From contig JAIQGG010000002.1 in assembly GCA_020072785.1 (NCBI GenBank), positions 682,001 through 746,000 of the forward strand: a stretch of DNA of 64,000 bases, read 5' to 3'. Within the stretch, counting starts at the first letter, position 1; every line of letters begins with the position of its first letter. Position numbers and translations under genes: made by a program. The DNA comes from Terriglobia bacterium. Its GTDB lineage: Bacteria > Acidobacteriota > Terriglobia > Acidiferrales > UBA7541. The notes beneath the pieces were generated by a model. That model did no database searches and was not told the DNA's origin. It was given only the letters and a program-made list of their open reading frames with translations. This document shows positions 9,365-17,971 of this stretch, piece by piece.

Positions 9365-10837
9365 TTGAGCAAAGCAAGCACCCGAGAATATTTTGAGCGT
9401 CTAGCGCCGCGGTGGGAGCAGTGGCAGAAGAAGAACTATTTTTACCACCGCGCCATGCGCCACCTGGTCGGGGGGATGGTGCCGCCGGGGGCGCAGGTGC
9501 TGGAACTGGGGAGCGAGACGGGCGAAATGCTGGTTTCCCTGCGGCCCGGCTGCGGCATCGGCCTGAATGTGGCGCCAGCCTTTACCGATCGGGCCCGCGA
9601 GAAGTATCCGCAATTGGAGTTTTACACCGTGGAAGTGGACTCCGCAAAATTGCCACGGGAGTTCCAGCCGCAATACGTGGTGATGACCAACATGCTGGAC
9701 TATGTCTACGATGTCTGGGACATGTTGGAAGACTTGAAGGCGCTGGTCAGCGAACAGACGCTGCTGGTGATCACCACCAACAACCCGCTGTGGGCACCGC
9801 TGTTGCGTCTGGCGAGCAAACTGCGCCTGCGCATTCCCGATTCGCCGCGCAATTTCATCACCAACAAGGATATCTGCAGCGTGCTGAATCTGCAGGGTTA
9901 CGACATTGTGGAGGAAGGGCTGACGCTGCCGGTTCCCAAGCGCATCCCTCTTCTGGGGGCGCTGCTGAACGCCGTGCTGCCGGAATTGCCGGTGCTGCGC
10001 TTCACCTCGTCGATCCAGTACATCGCCGCCCGGCCGCGGCTGGCGCGGCCCGCGCTGTCCTGTTCGGTGGTCGTACCCTGCCACAACGAGGCGGAGAATA
10101 TCGCGGAATGTGTGCGGCGGGTCCCCAACATGGGGGCGTGGACGGAGATCGTGGTGGTCGACGACGGTTCCACGGATGACACCGCCGAAAAAGTGAAGGA
10201 GCTGATGGCCGAAGATTCCCGCGTGCGCCTGATTATTCTGGAAAAAAATCAGGGCAAAGCCGGCGCGGTGCGCGCCGGCTTCGAAGCGGCGCGCGGCGAT
10301 GTGCTGATGATCCTGGACGCGGACATGGCGGTGACCCCGGAGGAATTGCCCAAGTTCCTGACGCCGTTGCAGCAAGGCACGGCGGATTTCGTCAATGGCA
10401 CGCGGCTCATCTATCCCATGCAGGGCCGGGCCATGAAGATGCTCAATTACCTGGGGAACAAGGCCTTCTGTTATCTGGCGAGCTGGGCCATCCGGCAGCG
10501 GGTCAGCGACACCTTGTGCGGGACCAAGGCCTTTCTCAAGCGCGACTACCTGCGCATGCCGCTGGGGGGCAATGAACGCTGGGGCGACTTTGACCTGCTC
10601 TTCGGCGCCGCCCGCTTGCGCCTGCGCATCCTGGAAATTCCCGTGCACTATACGGAGCGGCGCGCCGGGGCTTCCAAAATGCGTGCGTTCATCGAAGTGT
10701 GGCGATTTCTGTGGGCGTGCCTCTGCGGCTGGCACATGCTGCGTTTTCCGGAGAAGACTCCCTGGGCGCACAGCCAGGCGCCCATCCCGCAGAGCCAGGA
10801 ATTCCGGCCGGACGCGCAGAGCGCCGGCACGCGCTAA
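9365..10837 (+). CDS. Fusion protein: N-terminal methyltransferase and C-terminal GT2 glycosyltransferase
   Basis: 490 aa. Residues 1 to about 225 form a SAM methyltransferase-like domain: VLELGSETGEMLVSL is motif I and VVMTNMLDYVYDVWDML is motif II. Residues from about 240 are a GT2 domain with SVVVPCHNEAENI, VVVDDGSTDDT, LDADMAV and VNGTRLIYPMQG. There is no C-terminal membrane pair. The TTG start at 9365 follows GGAGA. The frame is continuous through the junction near RLARPALSC, so this is a true fusion. It could methylate and glycosylate one acceptor in turn. Single-domain homologues of both halves lie beside it. Confidence 0.85.
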   Translation: MSKASTREYFERLAPRWEQWQKKNYFYHRAMRHLVGGMVPPGAQVLELGSETGEMLVSLRPGCGIGLNVAPAFTDRAREKYPQLEFYTVEVDSAKLPREFQPQYVVMTNMLDYVYDVWDMLEDLKALVSEQTLLVITTNNPLWAPLLRLASKLRLRIPDSPRNFITNKDICSVLNLQGYDIVEEGLTLPVPKRIPLLGALLNAVLPELPVLRFTSSIQYIAARPRLARPALSCSVVVPCHNEAENIAECVRRVPNMGAWTEIVVVDDGSTDDTAEKVKELMAEDSRVRLIILEKNQGKAGAVRAGFEAARGDVLMILDADMAVTPEELPKFLTPLQQGTADFVNGTRLIYPMQGRAMKMLNYLGNKAFCYLASWAIRQRVSDTLCGTKAFLKRDYLRMPLGGNERWGDFDLLFGAARLRLRILEIPVHYTERRAGASKMRAFIEVWRFLWACLCGWHMLRFPEKTPWAHSQAPIPQSQEFRPDAQSAGTR

Positions 10838-10842
10838 GTTCC

Positions 10843-11601
10843 ATGGCCCAAGACGCCCAAGCGCAGACGATCCTCACGGAGCATCGCCGCGTCTGGCAGG
10901 AGAAGGCGGTCCTGCGCCGCATTTATAACGAGGAATTCTTCGCCCGTCTGATCGCCGCGCGCAAGCCGGGCGGCATTTCGCTGGAGATCGGGGGAGGCCC
11001 CGGCTATCTCCGCGAGTTGCTTCCGGACATCCTCTCCACCGATATCGTGCGGGTGCCCTGGCTGGACGCGGTGGCCGACGCCCAGAATCTGCCTTTCCGG
11101 AGCGGCAGCGCCAGCAATATTCTGGGCCTGGATGTTCTGCATCACCTGGCCGAGCCGATGAAGTTTCTGGAGGAAGCGCAGCGGATTCTCGTTCCCGGGG
11201 GGCGTTTGCTTCTGGTGGAGCCCTGGATCACCCCGTTTTCTTATCTCGTGTATCGCTATTTGCATCAGGAGGGGTGCGATCTTGCGGCGCGCCCGTGGGA
11301 GAAAACTCCCGGCGCCGGCGCGCAAGAGAAGAAAGCGTTTGACGGCAACCCCGCCATACCTTATCTGCTGTTCGGAACGCGGCATCTGCGGCAAACGCTG
11401 GCCGCGCTGCCGGCCTTCCAGCTCCTGCGGAGGGAGCGTTTTTGCCTGTTTGCGTATTTGCTCAGTCTGGGCTTCCAGCGCTGGAACCTGTTGCCGGAAT
11501 CGCTGTATCCGCTGGTTGCGAGATGCGAACGCGCGACGCTGCCGCTGTGGCGTTCGCTGGCGGCCCTGCGTATTCTGCTGGTTCTGGAAAAGTCCGCCTA
11601 G
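10843..11601 (+). CDS. SAM-dependent methyltransferase
   Basis: 252 aa from the ATG at 10843, five bases after the fusion gene stops. SLEIGGGPGYLRELL is a SAM motif I variant. The middle contains ADAQNLPFRSGSASNIL and LDVLHHLAEP, the standard Methyltransf_11 core, then LVPGGRLLLVEPW. The C-terminal 100 residues include a variable basic and aromatic segment. It belongs to the same rightward operon. The substrate is unknown. Confidence 0.85.
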   Translation: MAQDAQAQTILTEHRRVWQEKAVLRRIYNEEFFARLIAARKPGGISLEIGGGPGYLRELLPDILSTDIVRVPWLDAVADAQNLPFRSGSASNILGLDVLHHLAEPMKFLEEAQRILVPGGRLLLVEPWITPFSYLVYRYLHQEGCDLAARPWEKTPGAGAQEKKAFDGNPAIPYLLFGTRHLRQTLAALPAFQLLRRERFCLFAYLLSLGFQRWNLLPESLYPLVARCERATLPLWRSLAALRILLVLEKSA

Positions 11602-11611
11602 TTCGGGAAGG

Positions 11612-11643
11612 GTATTCCCTTCGCCGGGCAGGCGTGGTGCAAT
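11612..11643 (+). repeat. 32-bp dispersed repeat, copy B
   Basis: Near-identical to 6814-6845 (one G/T difference). It ends 17 bases before the GTG of the next GT2 gene and is followed by the CCGGAGGG that serves as its ribosome binding site. Confidence 0.8.
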
Positions 11644-11660
11644 GACTGCCGGAGGGTGGC

Positions 11661-12866
11661 GTGTCGGCAAACAATCCCGGTACGGAGAACAGCATCGAAG
11701 TTTCCGTGGTCATCCCCTGTCTAAACGAAGTCAACTCAGTGGCCATCTGCGTGCGGAAGGCGCTGCAAGCCTTCCGGGATGCCGGGCTGCGCGGCGAAGT
11801 TGTGGTTGCCGATAACGGCTCGAGCGACGGCTCGGTGGAAGCCGTGCGGGCCTGCGGCGGGCGGGTGGTGGAGGTGCCGGAGCGCGGATACGGGTCGGCG
11901 TTGCGCGCCGGGATCCGCGCGGCGCGCGGCGCGTTCATCGTCATGGGCGACGCCGACGACAGTTACGATTTTTCGGAGGCGCCGCGCTTTGTGGAGGCCT
12001 GGCGCAAGGGCTACGACGTGGTTATGGGCAACCGCTTCCGCGGGGCAATCAAGCCCGGGGCCATGCCCTGGCATCACAAGTACTTCGGGAATCCGGTTCT
12101 TACCGCGCTGCTCAATCTGTTTTTTCACGCCGGAATCGGAGACAGCCACTGCGGGATGCGGGGATTTTCCCGGGCCATCTTCGAGCGCATGGATCTGCGC
12201 TGCACGGGGATGGAGTTTGCCTCGGAGTTCGTGATCAAGGCCGCGCAACTCGGCGCGCGGATCACCGAAATTCCCATCACACTCTGGCCGGACAAGCGCG
12301 GGCGCCCGCCGCATCTGCGCAGCTTCCGCGACGGCTGGCGGCATCTGCGCTTCATGCTGCTGTACGCGCCCAACTGGCTGTTCCTTCTGCCCGGAGGAAT
12401 GCTCATGGTTTTTGGGCTGTTTCTGACGTTCTGGCTGCTTCCGGGGCCGCGCAGAATCCGGCCCAGTGTCGTCCTGGACATCCACACCATGATTTTCGGG
12501 GTGATCTTCACGCTGCTCGGCGCGCAGATCATTTCCGTGGGTTTCTTTGCCAAGGTGTTCAGTTACGCGGAGCGCTTCGACCGCCGGCAGATTTCGCTGA
12601 AGCGCGTGCTGCGGCGGGTGACGCTGGAGCACGGGTTGCTTTTCGGGGGCCTGCTGTTTTTGGCGGGCCTGGCGGGCAGCGGCTACGTGGTATGGCAATG
12701 GGCGGCCAGCGGCTTCGGGCCGCTGCAGCAGGTGCGGCAGGTGCTGTTCTGGTCGATGTGGCTGTTTCTGGGAGTGCAGATCGTCTTTTCGTCGTTTTTT
12801 CTGAGCATGCTGGGGATCAGCCGCGGCACGTATATCGGGGATTACGAGCGCTCGGGGGAGCGCTGA
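11661..12866 (+). CDS. GT2 family membrane glycosyltransferase
   Basis: 401 aa from a GTG at 11661, with GGAGGG four bases upstream. The GT-A domain (1-230) carries SVVIPCLNEVNSV, VADNGSSDGS and MGDADDSYDF. The SHCGMRGFSR and MEFASEFVIKA motifs are characteristic of dolichyl-phosphate-like sugar transferases that act on lipid carriers. After residue 230 there are four hydrophobic helices (about 235-260, 275-300, 325-350, 360-385). This is more than the two of GtrB and resembles the DUF2304/YkoT-like arrangement. It is the last gene of the glycan locus, and the next gene is convergent. Confidence 0.88.
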   Translation: MSANNPGTENSIEVSVVIPCLNEVNSVAICVRKALQAFRDAGLRGEVVVADNGSSDGSVEAVRACGGRVVEVPERGYGSALRAGIRAARGAFIVMGDADDSYDFSEAPRFVEAWRKGYDVVMGNRFRGAIKPGAMPWHHKYFGNPVLTALLNLFFHAGIGDSHCGMRGFSRAIFERMDLRCTGMEFASEFVIKAAQLGARITEIPITLWPDKRGRPPHLRSFRDGWRHLRFMLLYAPNWLFLLPGGMLMVFGLFLTFWLLPGPRRIRPSVVLDIHTMIFGVIFTLLGAQIISVGFFAKVFSYAERFDRRQISLKRVLRRVTLEHGLLFGGLLFLAGLAGSGYVVWQWAASGFGPLQQVRQVLFWSMWLFLGVQIVFSSFFLSMLGISRGTYIGDYERSGER

Positions 12867-12923
12867 GGACGGGCGGAAAGTTGCGGCTTGCTTTGCGGGC
12901 ACAGGCGGGAGAGCCCGGGAGCG

Positions 12924-14120
12924 TTAGCGCTCGATCTCGACCTCGGTCAGTTTGCCTGCGGAGGGCTTGGCGTTTTTAAGCTGCTTGCGGTCCTCGGGAA
13001 TGTCGGAGAGGGCCAGCTTGAGGTTGCCGGCATTGGTGGCGTAGAGGAGCGCGGTCTCGTACTCGATGAGGCCCTCGCGGACGAAGCGCTCGAGCTCGCC
13101 GTCGAAGTGCTGCATGCCGTCGTTAGTGCCGTCGCGCATGGCGTCGAGCAGGGATTTGCCTTCGTTCTCGCCCTTTTCCACATATTCGCGGGTGCGCATG
13201 GTGGACTTGAGAATTTCCAGGGCCGCTATGCGCCCTCTAGTTTCTTTGCGGGGCAGCAGACGCTGGGAAATGATGTAGCGGAAGGATTTGGAAAAGCGGG
13301 CGCGGATGCCCTGCTGTTCGCTGAGGGGAAAGGAGCCGATGATGCGTTCGACGGTCTTGGCGGCGTCGGTGGTGTGCAGGGTGGAGAGGACCAAGTGACC
13401 GGTTTCCGCGGCTTCCAGGGCGATCTCGATGGTTTCGCGGTCGCGCATCTCCCCGACGAGGATGACTTTGGGGGCCTGGCGCAGGGCGGCGCGCAGAGCC
13501 AAGGCGAAGGTGGGTGTGTCGCTGTGCAGCTCGCGCTGGTGCACCGTGCCTTTTTTGTGGCGGTGCAGAAATTCGATGGGGTCTTCGATGGTCAGGATGT
13601 GGATGGCGCGGGTGGTGTTCATGACGTCCATGATGGCCGCCAGGGTGGAGGACTTGCCGGAGCCTGTGGGTCCGGTGACCAGGGCGATGCCGTTGCGCAG
13701 CTCGGCGACTTCGGCGATCTGCGGGGGCAGGTTAAGCTCCTCGAAGGTGGGGATATTGTTGGGGATGACGCGCATGACGATGGCGCAGGTGCCGCGCTGG
13801 CGGAAAATGTTGACGCGGAAGCGCGCGAGTCCCGAGACCGCGTAGGACAGGTCCGCGGAGCCTTCCTGCTCGAGTTTGCGGGCGGGATGCTCGACGCCGC
13901 CAATGAGGTCCCTGGCGATCTGCTCGGTCATCTGCGGGGTCAGACATTCCAGGCCTTTGAATTTGAGCTCCACGAGCTCGCCGCTGGATTCCACCTGCGG
14001 GGCGCGGCCCGGGGAAAAGATGAGGTCGCTGACGTGATCGCGGGCCTTGAGCATAGCCCCCACCAACTGGGGCAGAGGGATGGCGGGTGCTTGCGGGGGC
14101 GGCTGTGGTGGCGTGCTCAT
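12924..14120 (-). CDS. pilT: PilT/PilU-like type IV pilus retraction ATPase
   Basis: 398 aa, slightly longer than typical PilT. Walker A GPTGSGKSST is at 150-159, the Asp box ILTIEDPIEF near 182, Walker B KVILVGEMRD near 218, and the His box HLVLSTLHTTDA follows. The protein is a secretion-type hexameric ATPase that powers pilus retraction at the inner membrane. A proline-rich N-terminus (TPPQPPPQAPAIP) precedes the PAS-like N domain. No other pilus gene is in the window, so this is a stand-alone pilT. PilU-like paralogues cannot be excluded. Confidence 0.9.
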   Translation of the reverse strand: MSTPPQPPPQAPAIPLPQLVGAMLKARDHVSDLIFSPGRAPQVESSGELVELKFKGLECLTPQMTEQIARDLIGGVEHPARKLEQEGSADLSYAVSGLARFRVNIFRQRGTCAIVMRVIPNNIPTFEELNLPPQIAEVAELRNGIALVTGPTGSGKSSTLAAIMDVMNTTRAIHILTIEDPIEFLHRHKKGTVHQRELHSDTPTFALALRAALRQAPKVILVGEMRDRETIEIALEAAETGHLVLSTLHTTDAAKTVERIIGSFPLSEQQGIRARFSKSFRYIISQRLLPRKETRGRIAALEILKSTMRTREYVEKGENEGKSLLDAMRDGTNDGMQHFDGELERFVREGLIEYETALLYATNAGNLKLALSDIPEDRKQLKNAKPSAGKLTEVEIER

Positions 14121-14162
14121 CGGGTCCTCGGCGACACCTGTTTTGCAGGGTCGTTGTTCTGG

Positions 14163-14182
14163 GTGACCGCAAAGCGGTCAAC
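14163..14182 (-). repeat. 27-bp family repeat, single copy (hairpin GACCGC/GCGGTC)
   Basis: On the minus strand this reads GTTGACCGCTTTGCGGTCAC, one base different from the copies at 42608 and 42635. Six base pairs close over a three-base loop. It lies in the spacer upstream of pilT. Confidence 0.75.
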
Positions 14183-14353
14183 ATAAAGTCATGCTTTCGG
14201 CAAACCGGTCCAGGCGGGCTCGCGCCCGTTCCGGGAAGGGAATGCCAGCTTACCGGAAGCCACCCCGGGCAAGGTCTCCGGCGAGAGCCCGGTGTGCCGT
14301 GAGAGTCCATAGTCCCGAGGCTTTCCCCGGGAGTCCGGGAAGGCCCTGGCGGG

Positions 14354-14388
14354 AAAAAAAACGGGCCGCAGCGTGGTGCTGCGGCCCG
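14354..14388 (-). terminator. Rho-independent terminator of the S10 peptidase gene
   Basis: On the minus strand a perfect 10-bp stem (CGGGCCGCAG / CTGCGGCCCG) with a 7-base loop is followed directly by eight T residues. It lies 50 bp after the peptidase stop. A second perfect 10-bp hairpin without a T-tract lies at 14398-14422. Confidence 0.9.
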
Positions 14389-14437
14389 CGTTGTTGTCCG
14401 GCCCCGGGTTTGCCGGGGCCGGGCGTGAATTCTGTGC
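14389..14437. other. Second hairpin between terminator and S10 peptidase stop
   Basis: CCGGCCCCGG (14398-14407) and CCGGGGCCGG (14413-14422) pair perfectly over a five-base loop. With the adjacent terminator this makes a double hairpin at the 3' end of the peptidase transcript, which may protect or end the message. The rest of the 317-bp spacer (14121-14437) holds the 27-bp repeat and nothing else I recognise. Confidence 0.6.
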
Positions 14438-16006
14438 TCAGGGTTTCGTGGCGCTATCGATGAAGCTGGCCACGTTCTTCTTCAGCTGAGCCAGGTCCTC
14501 GTCGCGAAGGTACATCATGTGGCCCGCCTGGTAGTACTGCAGATGGATATTGCTGCGCAGTTTGTCCGAAAGGCCCAGGTGGTCCATGGTGTATTCAGTG
14601 CCGTAGAAGGGCGTGGCCAGGTCGTAGATGCCGTTTTCCACCTCGATCTTGAGGCGGGGATTGGTGATCATGGCCTGAACAAGGTCGCCTTCGACGTTGG
14701 GAGCGCCGGGGAAGCCGAAGTTCTCGCCGCTCTGGTGTTTCCAGTCCCAGGCGCGCCCGGCGCCCTCAGCGGCGGGCTTGTAGGTCTTGTCCTGGCCGAA
14801 TTTCAGCTCCTCGCGGACGTAGGAGTTGAAGACGGCAACGAACGCCCCGCCGATGGCGGGCTCCAGCGGGTCATATTCGGCAAACTCCCCGAGCTGGTCG
14901 TAGCTGGGCCCGGAGAAGCGGGCATCCAGGCGTCCGGTGGTGAGGCCGCGGCTGCGCTGCAACTCCTTCATGAACTGGAAGAGGTTGACGCGGAGATTGG
15001 CTTGCGTGATGTATTCCTCGCTCAAGCCCGTGAAGCGCGCGAGCTTTTTGGCGGTGTCCGCTTTTTCGGCGGCGCTGAGGCGGGAGCCCTGCAGCAGGGC
15101 GGCCAAATAGGGGCCCTGGGCGAAGCGCCGCGCTTCCTCCAGAAACGGCTGGAGGTTCTCCGGGCGGTCCTTGAGCATCTTGTGATACCAGGCGGTGGCG
15201 GCGTAGCTGGGGAGGTAGAAAATGTAGGGCATGTCCTGACCGGCAGAGAAGGAGATGGAGCCCAGGTCGAGGACGTTGGAGACCAGCACGATGCCGTTGA
15301 GGAAGAGGTTGTCGTGCTCTTGCATGTAGGCCGCCAGGGCTGCGGAGCGGAACGTGCCGTAGCTCTCGCCCATCAGGAATTTGGGGGAGTTCCAGCGGTT
15401 GTTGCGGCTCACATAGGTGGTGATGAACTGAGCGATGGACTTGACGTCCTGATCCACGCCCCAGAAGTCCTTGTCCTGGGACTTGCCGACGGCGTGGCTG
15501 AAGCCCGTGCCGATGGGATCGATGAACACCAGGTCGGCCTTGTCCAGGAGGCAGTCGGGGTTGTCAGTGAGCTTGTAGGGCGCGGGCGGGGTCATTTCCG
15601 CGTTGGTGGTGAGCACGCGGCGCGGCCCCACCGAGCCCATGTGCAGCCAGATGGAGGAGGAGCCCGGCCCGCCGTTGTAGAGAAAAACCACCGGGCGCTG
15701 GCTGAGGTCCTTGACGTCGCTGCGGGTGTAAGCGGTGGAATAGAGCAGGGCCGTGGGTTCGCCCTTGTCGTCCTTCAGGAGGATCGTTTGTGCCGTGGCT
15801 TTGTAGGGGATGGTCTGGCCGGCGATCTTGATGGAGTGCTCGGTGACCGAGGATTCTTCTTTGGGGGCGGCGCTAGCGGCGGCGGCCGGTGTCTCGGCGG
15901 GCTTCGCTTCCTTCGTCTCTTTCTCCTGCGCCAACACGCCGGCGGGCAGAACCAGCGCCAGCAATGCAAATCCCAGCCACACTCTGAGGCCAATGGGCCT
16001 ATTCAT
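14438..16006 (-). CDS. Secreted S10 family serine carboxypeptidase
   Basis: 522 aa. A signal peptide (about 1-26, ending PAGVLAQ) is followed by an Ala/Glu-rich linker. The oxyanion loop NGGPGSSSIW is near 111, the nucleophile elbow GESYGT has Ser near 215, a catalytic Asp is likely in GIYDLATPF, and the His is in QAGHMMYL near the C-terminus. All the catalytic landmarks of family S10 are present. It removes C-terminal residues from peptides outside the cytoplasm. I chose the ATG at 16006, preceded by GAGGAG, because it starts the signal peptide. A strong terminator follows. Confidence 0.88.
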   Translation of the reverse strand: MNRPIGLRVWLGFALLALVLPAGVLAQEKETKEAKPAETPAAAASAAPKEESSVTEHSIKIAGQTIPYKATAQTILLKDDKGEPTALLYSTAYTRSDVKDLSQRPVVFLYNGGPGSSSIWLHMGSVGPRRVLTTNAEMTPPAPYKLTDNPDCLLDKADLVFIDPIGTGFSHAVGKSQDKDFWGVDQDVKSIAQFITTYVSRNNRWNSPKFLMGESYGTFRSAALAAYMQEHDNLFLNGIVLVSNVLDLGSISFSAGQDMPYIFYLPSYAATAWYHKMLKDRPENLQPFLEEARRFAQGPYLAALLQGSRLSAAEKADTAKKLARFTGLSEEYITQANLRVNLFQFMKELQRSRGLTTGRLDARFSGPSYDQLGEFAEYDPLEPAIGGAFVAVFNSYVREELKFGQDKTYKPAAEGAGRAWDWKHQSGENFGFPGAPNVEGDLVQAMITNPRLKIEVENGIYDLATPFYGTEYTMDHLGLSDKLRSNIHLQYYQAGHMMYLRDEDLAQLKKNVASFIDSATKP

Positions 16007-16208
16007 CGTTTCGCTCCTCGCTTGAATTGTGCTTCTCGCATACCCGGAACATGGGGATGGTACGCGGTTGATTAGACGCAGGGCAAAGGCTTTTTGTTCA
16101 AAAAATCCGGGCGGGACCGGAAAAAAGAGGCAGGAATGCTGGTCCAAACGAGGCAGCGCCCCGCGAAGCGCCGGGCGCGGGGCCGCCGCCGCAGAAGACT
16201 GGCGTGAT

Positions 16209-17690
16209 TCAGGAGCAGCCGGTGAAGTCGAGGCGGCTCGCGGTTGTCGCCGCTCCGGCAGTGACCTTCAGAGGCTGGTTGCTGGAGTCCTTGCTGGTCA
16301 GCAGCAAGGAGGGCGTGCAGAGGGGAGTCCCGCCGGAGGACGGCTGATAAGCGCGCACTTCGGCCTGGTAGAGGACATCTCCCGGGGCTGGCGCGGTGTA
16401 GGTGATCTGCCCGGCGGAAAAAGTGCCGACGCTGGGATTGCTGGCGGGCACGAGCAGCATGTACGAGCCGCAGTAGGCGCCCGTGGGGCTGCCGGCGGGG
16501 CAGAGATTGGTGGCATTCACCGGGAAATTGGGAGTCGAACCCGGCAGCGGGGGAATGGTGACTGGACGCATGGCGCCACCGGAAAGGGTGACTGTCTGGA
16601 AGGCGCTTGCTGCCGCGTCCAGCTCTGCTCCGGAGGTTCCGCTGAGTGCGGTGACCGAGCCCTGAATGGTGCCCGGCCCGTTGGGGGTGCCGGTTTCGGC
16701 GAGCAGGGGGATTGCGCCGACAGCGGTTCCCCCGGGGACATTCAAGACGACCGTGGCGTTGTAGGCGACGCCGTTGCTGTCCACGGCGTCAGCGACCACG
16801 TCGAAGGTGGCCCCCACGGGCAACGGGCAGAAGCTGAAGTGGCCGGTGGAATCGGTCAGGGCCTGCATGAAGATGCGGTCCGTGGCGGTGCTGTCGGGAG
16901 CCTCGATCGCCACCATGGCTCCGGCAAGGGGCTGCAGCGTCTGCTGGTCCACGATCTGTCCGCTGATGCCCGAGAGGTTCTTGCTCACCTGGCCGGCCGT
17001 GAGTACGGGCTTCAGGCGATAGCCCATGTGGCCCATGGCGACGATCGAGCGGCAGGCATCGAAGTCCACGTTGATGTCCACGGACTGCCCCGCGGCGACA
17101 TGAATGGGGCCGCCCATAACCTGGCCGGGAGGAATCTTCAGCCCGGTGATGTCCTGGCTGCTGAGATCCAGCGTGTGCGGCACGCCGTTGCGGTCCACAA
17201 CGCAGTTGAAGACCTGGCCGAGCGCCGCGCAGGCATTGGCGAGAGGCGGCGGCCCGCTGGGAAGCTGGTTGGCGAGGAGCAACAGGCGCAATTGCTGGTA
17301 ATCGCCCGCGGGCAGGGAAGTAGAGCCCAGTTGCGAGAGCAAGCACTGGCCGCTGGCCGGGAGGTGCAGCAGGTCGACCTGCACGGGCTGGGAGACGAGT
17401 TGCGGGGCCAATTCCTGCCAGCCCGCGGAAGAGTTGCCGGCGGTAGCGCTGGTGTGGGCCTGCAGGGAGCGGATGGTCACATAGACGCTCTGGAAATCTC
17501 CGCTGGGAGCGGAGCAGGTCGGCGGGTCGCTGATACTCACGCTCACGGTGCCGAATCCCTGCGGGGCGGTGGTGACGCTGGCGCCGCCGCAACTGGTCAT
17601 CAGCATGGCCGCCGAGAAAATCGCGGCGAACAGCGTGGAATAAAAGAGAGCAGTGGCAGTTCCTTCTTTTGCCTGGCGAATGTTGTGCAT
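16209..17690 (-). CDS. DUF4382 lipoprotein with carboxypeptidase-regulatory-like domain
   Basis: 493 aa. An N-terminal hydrophobic segment ends in MLMTSCGG, a lipobox-like site. Residues 45-200 match the DUF4382 pattern (VSISDPP, VYVTIRSLQAHT, PAGDYQQLRLLLLANQ). A second part contains GQIVDQQTLQPLAGAMVAIE and GHFSFCPLPVG, typical of a carboxypeptidase regulatory-like (Ig-like) fold. The C-terminal 170 residues are Ser/Thr/Pro-rich with several Cys. It is probably anchored in the outer envelope and no enzymatic role is visible. I chose the ATG at 17690 (AGAGG upstream) over a longer frame because it begins the lipoprotein signal. Confidence 0.75.
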   Translation of the reverse strand: MHNIRQAKEGTATALFYSTLFAAIFSAAMLMTSCGGASVTTAPQGFGTVSVSISDPPTCSAPSGDFQSVYVTIRSLQAHTSATAGNSSAGWQELAPQLVSQPVQVDLLHLPASGQCLLSQLGSTSLPAGDYQQLRLLLLANQLPSGPPPLANACAALGQVFNCVVDRNGVPHTLDLSSQDITGLKIPPGQVMGGPIHVAAGQSVDINVDFDACRSIVAMGHMGYRLKPVLTAGQVSKNLSGISGQIVDQQTLQPLAGAMVAIEAPDSTATDRIFMQALTDSTGHFSFCPLPVGATFDVVADAVDSNGVAYNATVVLNVPGGTAVGAIPLLAETGTPNGPGTIQGSVTALSGTSGAELDAAASAFQTVTLSGGAMRPVTIPPLPGSTPNFPVNATNLCPAGSPTGAYCGSYMLLVPASNPSVGTFSAGQITYTAPAPGDVLYQAEVRAYQPSSGGTPLCTPSLLLTSKDSSNQPLKVTAGAATTASRLDFTGCS

Positions 17691-17894
17691 GGCAGGACCT
17701 CTTACGGGACAGAATGCAAATTTTGGAAATCCCGGAGGCTGAGTTCGGGAGATATTTCCTGACAATTATGTTGGTGGCGGGGTTGCGGCGTCAAGAAGAA
17801 GAGCGCGCGAACGCGGGATTTTTTGGAGGGAGAACTACTATTACCAAAGTAATAGACTGCCGTCATTTCCGGAGCAAATGCGAACTTGGGTGGT

Positions 17895-17971
17895 TGGGGT
17901 GGGCGACGGGATTTGAACCCGCGACATCCGGTGCCACAGACCGGCGCTCTACCAGCTGAGCTACGCCCACC
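17895..17971 (-). tRNA. tRNA-His (GTG)
   Basis: placeholder. Confidence 0.
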